Program-made: the position numbers and the translations under genes | Source of the DNA: Christensenella sp. UBA7862 | GTDB lineage: Bacteria > Bacillota > Clostridia > Christensenellales > UBA1242 | Length of the DNA: 5,336 nucleotides | Direction of reading: 5' to 3' | Assembly (NCBI GenBank): GCA_002500135.1 | Contig: DLSM01000008.1 | Coordinates: forward strand, 1-5,336 | Notes under the pieces: generated by a model | Told to the model about the DNA's origin: nothing | The model's input: the letters and a program-made list of their open reading frames with translations, nothing else | Databases searched by the model: none | In this document: positions 1-5,025 of the stretch, piece by piece | Numbering within the stretch: the stretch's first letter is position 1 | Layout: each line of letters opens with the position of its first letter

Positions 1-1
1 T

Positions 2-454
2 TATACCGCAACAAAAGTTGATGAGGATATCTATGATATTTACTTCAATGACACTTGTGTCCTCAGTGGAGCGATGTGTGTAATTGAAGATAATATTTTT
101 AAAATAACCGACTGTGCTATTTCATTTGACTCAGACGACGCAATGTTCTGTCTAGCCGAAGAAAGTCCAATAGAGTTTGAGATTTCTTCTCAAAATGGAA
201 ACAATTTAACATTAAAATTTGCTAAAAAAACAGCAACATATGTCTTAAAATCTTACACCTTGACAGACGGCGAAAACGATTATGACTCCTATATCGAATT
301 CTATTCCGACAACACCGCATGCCTATTCGTAAATCTCGCTGACGATATCTATGTTCCATTCCAAATTTTCACCTCATGGACAAAAATTGGCGACACAACA
401 ATTCAAATTGACTACAACGATGAATTTCTTGAATTTGAAGTTGAAGCAATATAA
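2..454 (+). CDS. Hypothetical acidic beta-rich protein, 3' end only
   Basis: The frame is open from the first base of the window to a TAA at 452-454, giving at least 150 residues, so the true start lies upstream; the internal ATG at 74 has no ribosome binding site and is unlikely to be the start. I do not recognise a family. The visible part is rich in Asp, Glu, aromatic and Thr residues in alternating patterns typical of beta strands, with no membrane segment or catalytic motif. Two stretches look loosely alike: DIYFNDTCVLSG near the left edge and YIEFYSDNTACLFVN later on. Both are followed by a segment ending in acidic beta-like residues, so the protein may carry a tandem small beta domain of the kind seen in lipocalin-like or secreted lipoproteins. 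That reading is inference. It uses more C-ending codons than the genes to its right. Confidence 0.7.
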   Translation, partial: YTATKVDEDIYDIYFNDTCVLSGAMCVIEDNIFKITDCAISFDSDDAMFCLAEESPIEFEISSQNGNNLTLKFAKKTATYVLKSYTLTDGENDYDSYIEFYSDNTACLFVNLADDIYVPFQIFTSWTKIGDTTIQIDYNDEFLEFEVEAI

Positions 455-455
455 G

Positions 456-484
456 TTGCACTTAGATTAAACAATGTTTAAAAA
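456..484 (+). promoter_or_regulatory. Weak candidate promoter for the Nudix gene
   Basis: TTGCAC at 456-461 and TAAAAA at 479-484 are separated by 17 bp and lie just after the stop of the preceding gene. The predicted start near 491 would leave a leader of about 28 nt before the ATG at 519. Each box departs from consensus at two positions, and the region is AT-rich, so this could be chance. No U-tailed terminator is visible between the two genes, so read-through from upstream is also possible. Confidence 0.3.
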
Positions 485-518
485 ATTATCGATTAAACAA
501 AAAAATAAGGAGAAAACT

Positions 519-995
519 ATGAAGGATTTAAAAAAAATTAACACAACGCTTCTGCTGATAGTAAAAAATAAAAAGGTTTTATTGGCAGAAAAAAAGAGGG
601 GGTTTGGACAAGGGAAATTTAATGGAATCGGTGGAAAGCAAGACTTAAATGAAACCATAGAACAGGCAATGATTAGGGAAACACAAGAAGAAATAAATGT
701 GACACCTGTTTCATATAGTCAAGTGGGGAAAATTAACTATGACGTGTGGTATAAGGGTGAAAGGTCTGACTTGTGTATGAATATCTTTATTTGCACAGAA
801 TATGTTGGTGAAATAAGGGAAACGGAAGAAATGCGACCACAGTGGTTCGACTTGGACAAAATTCCATATGACAGAATGTTCGACACTGACAAAATTTGGT
901 TTAAAGATGTTATCGCTGGCAAAAAAGTTTATGGAGCGGTGCAGTATGACCAAAACGGAGACACTGTTTCAGAAGATTTGCAAATGGTTCAATAA
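519..995 (+). CDS. MTH1-like Nudix hydrolase (probable 8-oxo-dGTP diphosphatase)
   Basis: A 158-aa Nudix hydrolase, probably hydrolysing oxidised purine nucleoside triphosphates such as 8-oxo-dGTP to monophosphate and pyrophosphate, which keeps mutagenic nucleotides out of DNA. The start at 519 is chosen because AAGGAG (507-512) lies 6 nt upstream; an in-frame ATG at 474 has no such site. The Nudix box runs from residue 39 to 61: Gly39, Glu45, Arg53-Glu54, Glu57-Glu58. The usual glycine near its end is Asn60. Similarity to human MTH1 goes beyond the box: KKRGFGQGKFNG (25-36), with Asn35 at the place of MTH1 Asn33, EEMRPQWFDLDKIP (103-116), and a DTDKIWF segment near 122-128. In that segment MTH1 Trp117, Asp119 and Asp120 appear to align with Phe121, Thr123 and Asp124, so base recognition may differ. 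Cytosolic. Convergent with the XRE gene; ends at the shared terminator. Confidence 0.9.
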   Translation: MKDLKKINTTLLLIVKNKKVLLAEKKRGFGQGKFNGIGGKQDLNETIEQAMIRETQEEINVTPVSYSQVGKINYDVWYKGERSDLCMNIFICTEYVGEIRETEEMRPQWFDLDKIPYDRMFDTDKIWFKDVIAGKKVYGAVQYDQNGDTVSEDLQMVQ

Positions 996-1011
996 ATTTA
1001 GCAAACAAAAA

Positions 1012-1073
1012 CCCTCAGTTTAATGAAGTGACCCTACGGGGTTCACTTCATTAACTGGGGGCTTTTATTTTTT
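1012..1073. terminator. Bidirectional intrinsic terminator between convergent genes
   Basis: A long hairpin spans 1012-1061. Its arms (1012-1034 and 1039-1061) pair almost completely, with one unpaired base on each side and one C.T mismatch, around a TACG tetraloop of the stable UNCG type closed by CCC/GGG. On the plus strand it is followed by CTTTTATTTTTT. On the minus strand it is followed by TTTTTGTTT (complement of 1003-1011). It therefore ends the Nudix transcript rightward and the XRE transcript leftward. The XRE stop codon (1065-1067) lies within the plus-strand T-run. Confidence 0.9.
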
Positions 1074-1379
1074 AGAATTTAAATAGGTTGCAAGTTTAAA
1101 AATAAGGTCCAACTCCTCATCATTAAGTTTGTTTAGTTCAGCTATCAATTCTTTTAGTTTTGTGGGATAGTTGGTTTTTGTGTCAAAAAAATCACTTAAA
1201 GATAAATTAAAATAATTGCAAAAATTCACCAAAAAATCTATAGAAGGGTTTAACCTTCCACCCTCCAATTGATTGACATATTCGCTACTCATTCCCAATT
1301 CCAAACTTAAATTTCTTGCCGATATGTTGTTTGCATTGCGAATTGAATAAATTCGATTCCTGATAAATTCTTTATTCAT
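1065..1379 (-). CDS. XRE-family helix-turn-helix repressor
   Basis: A 104-aa DNA-binding protein of the XRE/Cro-CI type. The helix-turn-helix domain covers about residues 6-65: ISARNLSLELGMS (19-31) forms the first helices, SEYVNQLEGGRLNPS (32-46) holds the recognition helix, and the rest ends in LSDFFD (61-66). The C-terminal 35 residues (LKELIAELNKLNDEELDLIF region) look helical and may dimerise. The ATG at 1377-1379 is chosen because the longer frame, from a GTG at 1440-1442, would translate the operator and promoter. No Shine-Dalgarno sequence precedes this ATG. Instead TATAAT sits 6 nt upstream, which predicts a leaderless mRNA. It diverges from the membrane-protein gene at 1500, with repeated ACATAGTG half-sites between, so it most likely represses that gene and itself. 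No ligand or protease domain is visible. Confidence 0.9.
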   Translation of the reverse strand: MNKEFIRNRIYSIRNANNISARNLSLELGMSSEYVNQLEGGRLNPSIDFLVNFCNYFNLSLSDFFDTKTNYPTKLKELIAELNKLNDEELDLIFKLATYLNSKK

Positions 1380-1385
1380 ATCAAT

Positions 1386-1391
1386 ATTATA
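1386..1391 (-). promoter_or_regulatory. -10 box of the XRE promoter; predicts a leaderless mRNA
   Basis: On the minus strand a perfect TATAAT occupies 1391 down to 1386. A transcription start 7 nt past its end falls at about 1379, the A of the XRE ATG, so the message would have no 5' leader. The -35 region (near 1409-1414) does not resemble TTGACA, so this promoter is probably weak or needs help. One ACATAGTG half-site touches the -10 box directly. Confidence 0.6.
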
Positions 1392-1421
1392 CACTATGTG
1401 AAATTTTAGAATACATAGTGT
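1391..1421. promoter_or_regulatory. Operator-like inverted repeat at the XRE promoter
   Basis: ACACTATGT (1391-1399) and ACATAGTGT (1413-1421) are perfect 9-bp inverted repeats separated by 13 bp. The left arm abuts the XRE -10 box and the right arm covers its -35 region. Binding here would block transcription of the regulator, giving autorepression. The same half-site recurs at 1443-1459. Binding by the adjacent XRE protein is inferred from position. Confidence 0.7.
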
Positions 1422-1435
1422 CACTAAAAAAATGC

Positions 1436-1464
1436 TTGACACACATAGTGCCGCTATGTATAAT
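1436..1464 (+). promoter_or_regulatory. Perfect consensus sigma-A promoter of the membrane-protein gene
   Basis: TTGACA (1436-1441), a 17-bp spacer, and TATAAT (1459-1464) match the housekeeping consensus at all twelve positions with optimal spacing. The start is predicted near 1471, giving a leader of about 29 nt with AGGAGG at 1485-1490. Such a strong promoter beside a divergent repressor implies tight repression by default. Confidence 0.9.
1443..1459. promoter_or_regulatory. Operator-like dyad inside the -35/-10 spacer
   Basis: ACATAG (1443-1448) and CTATGT (1454-1459) form a dyad with a 5-bp centre. The left half extends to ACATAGTG, identical to the copy at 1413-1420, and the right half CGCTATGT differs by one base. 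The dyad fills the promoter spacer and runs into the first T of the -10 box, a classic repressor position. Its half-sites face the opposite way from those of the dyad at 1391-1421. Confidence 0.75.
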
Positions 1465-1499
1465 TAAAGAAACACATACTTAAAAGGAGGGAAATCTAT

Positions 1500-2045
1500 A
1501 TGAAAGAACAAGTGAAAAAGAATTTATTGTATATCATTGCGGGGGTATCTGCACTAATTGGGTTGGTGTTTATGGTTGCTTTGATTGCTTTAAACAATAA
1601 ACCAGTGTCACTTAATAAAGAGTATTCTTATACAATGTCTTTAGATGATTACGGGTTCGGTAGTGAATATTATATAGAAGTAAATGCAACTTTTGACGGC
1701 AAATATATAACCTATTCTGGTTTTGTTGGCACAGAATCTACAACAGAAACATATGAGTATAAAATAAATGGAAACCATCAACTCTTTGTAAAATTTGATG
1801 CAGATGACTGGAAGTTGTTTGGCAAAGTAAATGCTTGTGAGATTGAAGTGGACAAAAGTATTACAAGTTCAAATGGAATAAACTTTACTATGATTTTGCA
1901 ATGCAAAAGTGCAAAAATAGCAAAAGGTTTTTGCATAGCATTCACTTCACTAGGCTTAACTGCTGGAGCAGTGCTAACAATTGTCAAAGTTCTTATGGAT
2001 AAGAAAGCAAAAAACATAATAGAACTAAAAGGCATCGAACAATAA
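1500..2045 (+). CDS. Two-TM membrane protein with extracytoplasmic domain, XRE-controlled
   Basis: A 181-aa protein of no family I recognise. The start at 1500 follows AGGAGG (1485-1490) with 9 nt between. The N-terminal MKEQVKKN is basic, then residues 9-31 form a hydrophobic helix (LLYIIAGVSALIGLVFMVALIAL). Residues 33-140 are polar and beta-like, rich in Tyr, Thr and Asp, with two cysteines (113 and 135) that could form a disulfide outside the cell. A second helix covers about 143-166, followed by a basic tail (DKKAKN). The positive-inside rule predicts both ends in the cytoplasm and the middle domain outside. The gene stands alone between its own consensus promoter and a terminator, divergent from the XRE gene whose presumed operators cover that promoter. 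A role in envelope stress, immunity to a bacteriocin, or signalling would fit the context, but nothing in the sequence proves any of these. Confidence 0.85.
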   Translation: MKEQVKKNLLYIIAGVSALIGLVFMVALIALNNKPVSLNKEYSYTMSLDDYGFGSEYYIEVNATFDGKYITYSGFVGTESTTETYEYKINGNHQLFVKFDADDWKLFGKVNACEIEVDKSITSSNGINFTMILQCKSAKIAKGFCIAFTSLGLTAGAVLTIVKVLMDKKAKNIIELKGIEQ

Positions 2046-2070
2046 TTTTTTTTGATTTGTTATTCTAACA

Positions 2071-2108
2071 AAAAGGGAGCAATGCGATATGAAGCATTGT
2101 TCTTTTTT
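2071..2108 (+). terminator. Intrinsic terminator after the membrane-protein gene
   Basis: GAGCAATGC (2077-2085) pairs with GCATTGTTC (2094-2102), with one G.U pair and an 8-nt loop, followed by six T (2103-2108). The stem can extend outwards through the A-run at 2071-2074 and the T-run. It ends the monocistronic unit that began at 1500. Confidence 0.85.
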
Positions 2109-2191
2109 GTATGGGTTTTAGAGGTAATTTCTATTTGTTAAAAATCCAACAAGTGTTTGGTTGCAAACAAATTTTAAGTTTAATAAAATAG

Positions 2192-2221
2192 TAAACAAAA
2201 TTGTGTTTTTTGTGTTATACT
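2192..2221 (+). promoter_or_regulatory. Candidate extended -10 promoter for the 2293-2865 unit
   Basis: TATACT (2216-2221) is preceded by TG plus one base (2213-2215), an extended -10 element. TAAACA (2192-2197), 18 bp upstream, matches four of six -35 positions. The predicted start near 2228 leaves a leader of about 65 nt that includes the inverted repeat at 2234-2250. Confidence 0.6.
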
Positions 2222-2233
2222 TAGCTTATCAAA

Positions 2234-2250
2234 TCACAATAAAATTGTGA
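2234..2250. promoter_or_regulatory. Inverted repeat TCACAAT-AAA-ATTGTGA, possible operator
   Basis: A perfect 7-bp inverted repeat with a 3-bp centre lies just downstream of the predicted transcription start. The core AAAATTGTG (2241-2249) also occurs at 2197-2205, between the presumed -35 and -10 boxes, 44 bp upstream. Two copies, one in the promoter spacer and one near the start site, suggest a repressor pair. The regulator is unknown. It could instead be a small hairpin in the leader. Confidence 0.4.
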
Positions 2251-2292
2251 CATTGTTTGAAGATTAAATATTTGAATTCGCTTGGAGAGGAA

Positions 2293-2517
2293 ATGAGCAA
2301 GTATCAAAAATTGTGGGAATATATAAAAGGCTGCGACGAGGATGAGGTCGTCTTAAGTTTCGATGAGATTAAAAAAATTTGTGGGGTAGAAATTGACCAC
2401 TCGTTTTTAAGTTACAAAAAGGAACTTGTAGATTTTGGTTACGAAGTCGCTAAAATTTCGCTTAAAAACAAGACTGTGATATTTAGAAAAATAGTTTGCA
2501 CTGGAGGGAAGTTGTGA
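2293..2517 (+). CDS. Small conserved hypothetical protein (DUF7662-like)
   Basis: A 74-aa cytosolic protein. Its pattern begins MSKYQKLWEYIK, continues VVLSFDEIKKICG (19-31) and DHSFLSYKKEL (35-45), and ends in a short strand-like KTVIFRKI (60-67). I recall this arrangement from small hypothetical proteins common in Clostridia and related to DUF7662; the assignment is from memory and its function is unknown. The start at 2293 is preferred over an in-frame TTG at 2257 because GGAG (2284-2287) lies 5 nt upstream, and proteins of this kind begin MSKY. The last residues (CTGGKL) are encoded by DNA that also holds the GGAGGG ribosome binding site of the next gene. The TGA stop overlaps that gene's GTG start by 4 nt, so the two were translationally coupled. 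Confidence 0.75.
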   Translation: MSKYQKLWEYIKGCDEDEVVLSFDEIKKICGVEIDHSFLSYKKELVDFGYEVAKISLKNKTVIFRKIVCTGGKL

Positions 2518-2865
2518 GATATATAGCGTTGCTCAGAGGGGTTAATATAAGCGGCAAGAATAAAATTTCAATGGCAGAATTGAAAATGGTGGGGCAGTGC
2601 AGATAAAAATATTTGTGACAACCTTATTTTCATAATGCCACCAACGACCTTTAAAGAAGTCCGCTCTGTTGTAGGTGAGCCAAGCAAAAACATCGATAAA
2701 ATTGAAGAATACAAGAACCATATCTTTTGGTCGTTTGACTTAAAGAACTACAGAAAGTCAAACTGGTGGATAAAAACAGCCAGCACAACAATCAAAGATA
2801 AGATTACAATCCGAACTGCAAACACGATGAAAAAGGTGTTGGAAATTTGTAAGAGAGTTAGATAG
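2514..2865 (+). pseudogene. DUF1697 family protein, broken by an internal frameshifting deletion
   Basis: The remnant of a DUF1697 (PF08002) protein, a family of about 180 aa with no firmly established function. The 5' part starts at a GTG (2514) with GGAGGG (2503-2508) 5 nt upstream. It reads VRYIALLRGVNISGKN then KISMAELK, the hallmark N-terminus of the family, and stops at TAA 2604-2606 after 30 codons. A second frame, open from 2584 to TAG 2863-2865 (93 codons), carries the C-terminal part: WWGSADKN, DNLIFIMPP, VVGEPSKNIDK, IFWSFDLKNYRKSNWW, and KITIRTANTMKKVLE, which matches the conserved end of the family (usually TxRNWNTVxKL). About 60-70 residues of the middle are missing and the two parts are one frame apart, so the join near 2584-2592 is a deletion that also shifts the frame. 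The C-terminal piece has an ATG at 2635 but no good ribosome binding site. I treat the locus as non-functional. Confidence 0.85.
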
Positions 2866-2949
2866 AATATGACGGAACGAGTTAGAATACTTTCAGATAG
2901 TCTGGGGCATATTGCAATAAAAAAAATTGAAAAATCTTTGCTTTTTTGC

Positions 2950-2978
2950 TTGAAAAATTTTTTTGTTTTTGATAAAAT
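2950..2978 (+). promoter_or_regulatory. Promoter of the MATE-kinase gene and its leader
   Basis: TTGAAA (2950-2955), a 17-bp spacer and TAAAAT (2973-2978) differ from consensus at two positions in total. The start is predicted near 2985, about 84 nt before the MATE ATG. The spacer is nearly pure A/T. The terminator-like hairpin at 3000-3041 lies between this promoter and the gene. Confidence 0.75.
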
Positions 2979-2988
2979 ACTCGGGTCA

Positions 2989-3009
2989 ATGAGTAACAGA
3001 AATGTGTAA
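2989..3009 (+). CDS. Possible leader peptide MSNRNV in the MATE leader
   Basis: A six-codon frame, ATG at 2989 to TAA at 3007-3009, encodes MSNRNV. It begins only about 4 nt after the predicted transcript start, and only a weak GGG precedes it, so translation would be nearly leaderless. Its last three sense codons and stop lie inside the left arm of the terminator hairpin (3000-3016), so a ribosome paused there would keep that hairpin from forming. This geometry is what antibiotic-sensing attenuators use. A frame this short can easily arise by chance. Confidence 0.25.
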   Translation: MSNRNV

Positions 3010-3045
3010 GTCCAGTTGATTACTGGGCTTGCACATTTTTTATTT
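3000..3045 (+). terminator. Intrinsic terminator in the MATE leader (candidate attenuator)
   Basis: The arms 3000-3016 and 3022-3038 form 17 continuous pairs, two of them G.U, around a TGATT loop, followed by T-rich sequence to 3045. The hairpin stands after the promoter at 2950-2978 and before the MATE ribosome binding site (AGGAGG, 3059-3064), so most transcripts should end here unless the hairpin is prevented from forming. The 5' end of the transcript (GGTCA, 2984-2988) can pair with the TGATT loop using two G.U pairs, a possible pseudoknot. The alternative is that this promoter and terminator define a separate RNA of about 55-60 nt. Confidence 0.8.
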
Positions 3046-3068
3046 TATGGCAAAATTTAGGAGGTTTT

Positions 3069-5021
3069 ATGGAAGAAGTAAAACAAAATAAAATGGCAGT
3101 TGAGCCACTCAAAAAATTATTTTGGAAAATGGGCTTGCCAATGATAGTTTCAATGGTATTACAAGCACTATACAATGTTGTTGATAGTGTTTTTGTTGCC
3201 AATATGCAAGGCACAGGAGCATTAGCTAACGAAGCGTTAACCTATGCTTATCCTATTCAAATTTTAATTATTGCAATAGGTGTTGGAACTGGTGTTGGGT
3301 TAAACGCATTGCTTTCAAAAAGTTTGGGAGAAAGGAACAAAGAAAAAGTCAATAAAGTTGCTGGAAATGGAATATTTTTAGAACTTGTTATCTATCTTGT
3401 TTTTTTAATTTTTGGACTAACTTGTTCAAATTGGTTTATTTCACTTTTCACTAAAAATGAAGAAGTTATCAAAATGGGTGGAAGTTACTTGATGATTTGT
3501 TCAAGTCTTTCACTTGGTGCAATCGGCTTTGCAATTTATGAAAGATTTTTGCAAGCAACTGGGAAAACAATGTATTCTACAATCGCACAAATTTCCGGTG
3601 CTGTTATAAATATTGTATTTGACTACATTTTCATTTTTCCACTTAATATGGGAGTTAGCGGTGCTGCTTGGGCAACCGTTCTTGGTCAGTTCGTGTCCCT
3701 AATTATTGCAATGATTTTGCATTACACAAAAAATAAAGAAATCAATGGTAACTTAAAATATATTAAACCTAGCGGAAGCATAATCAAAGGCATATATTCA
3801 ATCGGAATTTCCGCTGCCATTATGCAAGCTCTTTTATCTGTTATGATGGCTGGAATGAATATTATTCTAGGCTCAGCAAATGCAAACCCAACTGTTCTTG
3901 TTGGTTCATTTGGAATTTATTATAAAATTCAGCAGATTGCATTGTTTTCTTGCTTTGGGCTTTCAAACACCATTATTACAATTTTATCGTTTAACTATGG
4001 CATGCAGGACAGAGAACGCTCAAAAGATTGTATTAGATATGGGGTTATAGATACATTTATTGTAACCTTGATTATAACGATATTGTTTGAGATAATTGCA
4101 AATCCACTTGCAAAATTGTTTGCTCTTTCTGGTGGTTCATCTAGTGAACTTATTTCAGTTTGTGAAAAAGCCACAAGAATAGCGTCAATTGGCTATATAT
4201 TTATGGGGTTTAGTGTTGCAGTGCAAGGTGTGTTGCAAGCACTTCGCTACGCATTCAAACCTTTTTTAACTGCGTTACTTAGACTTGCAGTATTTGTATT
4301 CCCAATAGCATACTTATTTACTTTATCTCCAAACGTTGTTGACATCGTATGGTGGGTATTCCCAATTTCTGAAGCGTTGACAGCAGTTGTTTCATTATTC
4401 ATCTTGAAAGATGTGATGAAAAAGAAAATTGATACTTTGGAAGAAAAACAAATTTCAGGCGACAACCTTATCATTACAATTTCAAGAGAACACGGAACAA
4501 GAGCAAAGAGAATTGGTAAAATGCTTGCGGATAATCTAGGCATTAAGTTTTATGATAAAGAACTTACAATGCTTGAAGCGAAGAAAAGAGCCCTTGATAA
4601 AAAATATGTAAAAGAAAATACTAATGAAGATGGTTATAATGCATATCTTTCACTTGACGCAAACAAGGACTCTATTATTGCACAAAGTGAAATTATCACA
4701 GAACTTGCAAGTAAAGAATCATTTGTAATTGTTGGCAGGTGCGCTGACTATATTTTAAGAAATCATAAAAATTTAGTAACGGTATTTTTGTATGCTGATG
4801 AAGATTACAAGATAAATAAAGTTATGGAAATGTATGGCGATACAAAACAGCAAGCAATAGAACATATTAAGAAATCAAATACTGCTCGCAAAACATATTA
4901 TTCTTTGATTGCAAATAAGGTTTGGGGCGGAAAAGAAAACTATGACCTTTATATAAACGCAAATGACACCGAAGAAAATATAGTAAAACAAATAGAAGAT
5001 TTTGTTCTCTCAAAAGAATAA
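3069..5021 (+). CDS. MATE efflux transporter fused to a cytidylate-kinase-like domain
   Basis: A 650-aa two-domain protein. Residues about 12-447 form a MATE transporter of the NorM/DinF type, a twelve-helix pump that exports cationic or toxic compounds using a proton or sodium gradient. The first helix carries GLPMIVSMVLQALYNVVDSV (22-41), with Pro24 and Asp39; Asp39 corresponds to the ion-coupling aspartate of helix 1 in characterised members. A basic linker (KDVMKKK) ends the membrane part, so the C-terminus is cytoplasmic. Residues about 466-648 match the cytidylate-kinase-like family (Cytidylate_kin2): IITISRE (468-474), FYDKEL, AQSEII, VIVGRCADYIL, TARKTYYS (605-612), and KVWGGKENYDL (617-627). 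The phosphate-binding loop, usually GSGGREIG, reads GTRAKRIG (476-483), so ATP binding may be weak or lost. The start follows AGGAGG (3059-3064) by only 4 nt. The gene is monocistronic, controlled by the upstream attenuator and ended by the terminator at 5069. The kinase-like part may regulate transport or act on nucleotides; its role is unknown. Confidence 0.93.
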   Translation: MEEVKQNKMAVEPLKKLFWKMGLPMIVSMVLQALYNVVDSVFVANMQGTGALANEALTYAYPIQILIIAIGVGTGVGLNALLSKSLGERNKEKVNKVAGNGIFLELVIYLVFLIFGLTCSNWFISLFTKNEEVIKMGGSYLMICSSLSLGAIGFAIYERFLQATGKTMYSTIAQISGAVINIVFDYIFIFPLNMGVSGAAWATVLGQFVSLIIAMILHYTKNKEINGNLKYIKPSGSIIKGIYSIGISAAIMQALLSVMMAGMNIILGSANANPTVLVGSFGIYYKIQQIALFSCFGLSNTIITILSFNYGMQDRERSKDCIRYGVIDTFIVTLIITILFEIIANPLAKLFALSGGSSSELISVCEKATRIASIGYIFMGFSVAVQGVLQALRYAFKPFLTALLRLAVFVFPIAYLFTLSPNVVDIVWWVFPISEALTAVVSLFILKDVMKKKIDTLEEKQISGDNLIITISREHGTRAKRIGKMLADNLGIKFYDKELTMLEAKKRALDKKYVKENTNEDGYNAYLSLDANKDSIIAQSEIITELASKESFVIVGRCADYILRNHKNLVTVFLYADEDYKINKVMEMYGDTKQQAIEHIKKSNTARKTYYSLIANKVWGGKENYDLYINANDTEENIVKQIEDFVLSKE

Positions 5022-5025
5022 AAAG

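Noticed and set aside
474..518. ATG at 474 as start of the Nudix gene
   Set aside because: No ribosome binding site precedes it. The extra 15 residues are Lys-rich and outside the family length, and AAGGAG stands at the right distance from the ATG at 519.
711..953. Long antisense frames opposite the Nudix gene, and similar ones opposite 1778-2035 and 4247-4543
   Set aside because: They are mirror images of well-supported genes, lack ribosome binding sites and show no protein-like pattern.
1380..1442. N-terminal extension of the XRE protein from GTG 1440-1442
   Set aside because: It would translate across both the operator dyad and the TATAAT box, has no ribosome binding site, and adds residues outside the HTH family pattern.
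2869..3009. 46-codon open frame ending in MSNRNV
   Set aside because: It runs through the MATE promoter, has no clear ribosome binding site, and its translation is a low-complexity Lys/Phe-rich sequence. Only the last six codons, downstream of the promoter, deserve attention.
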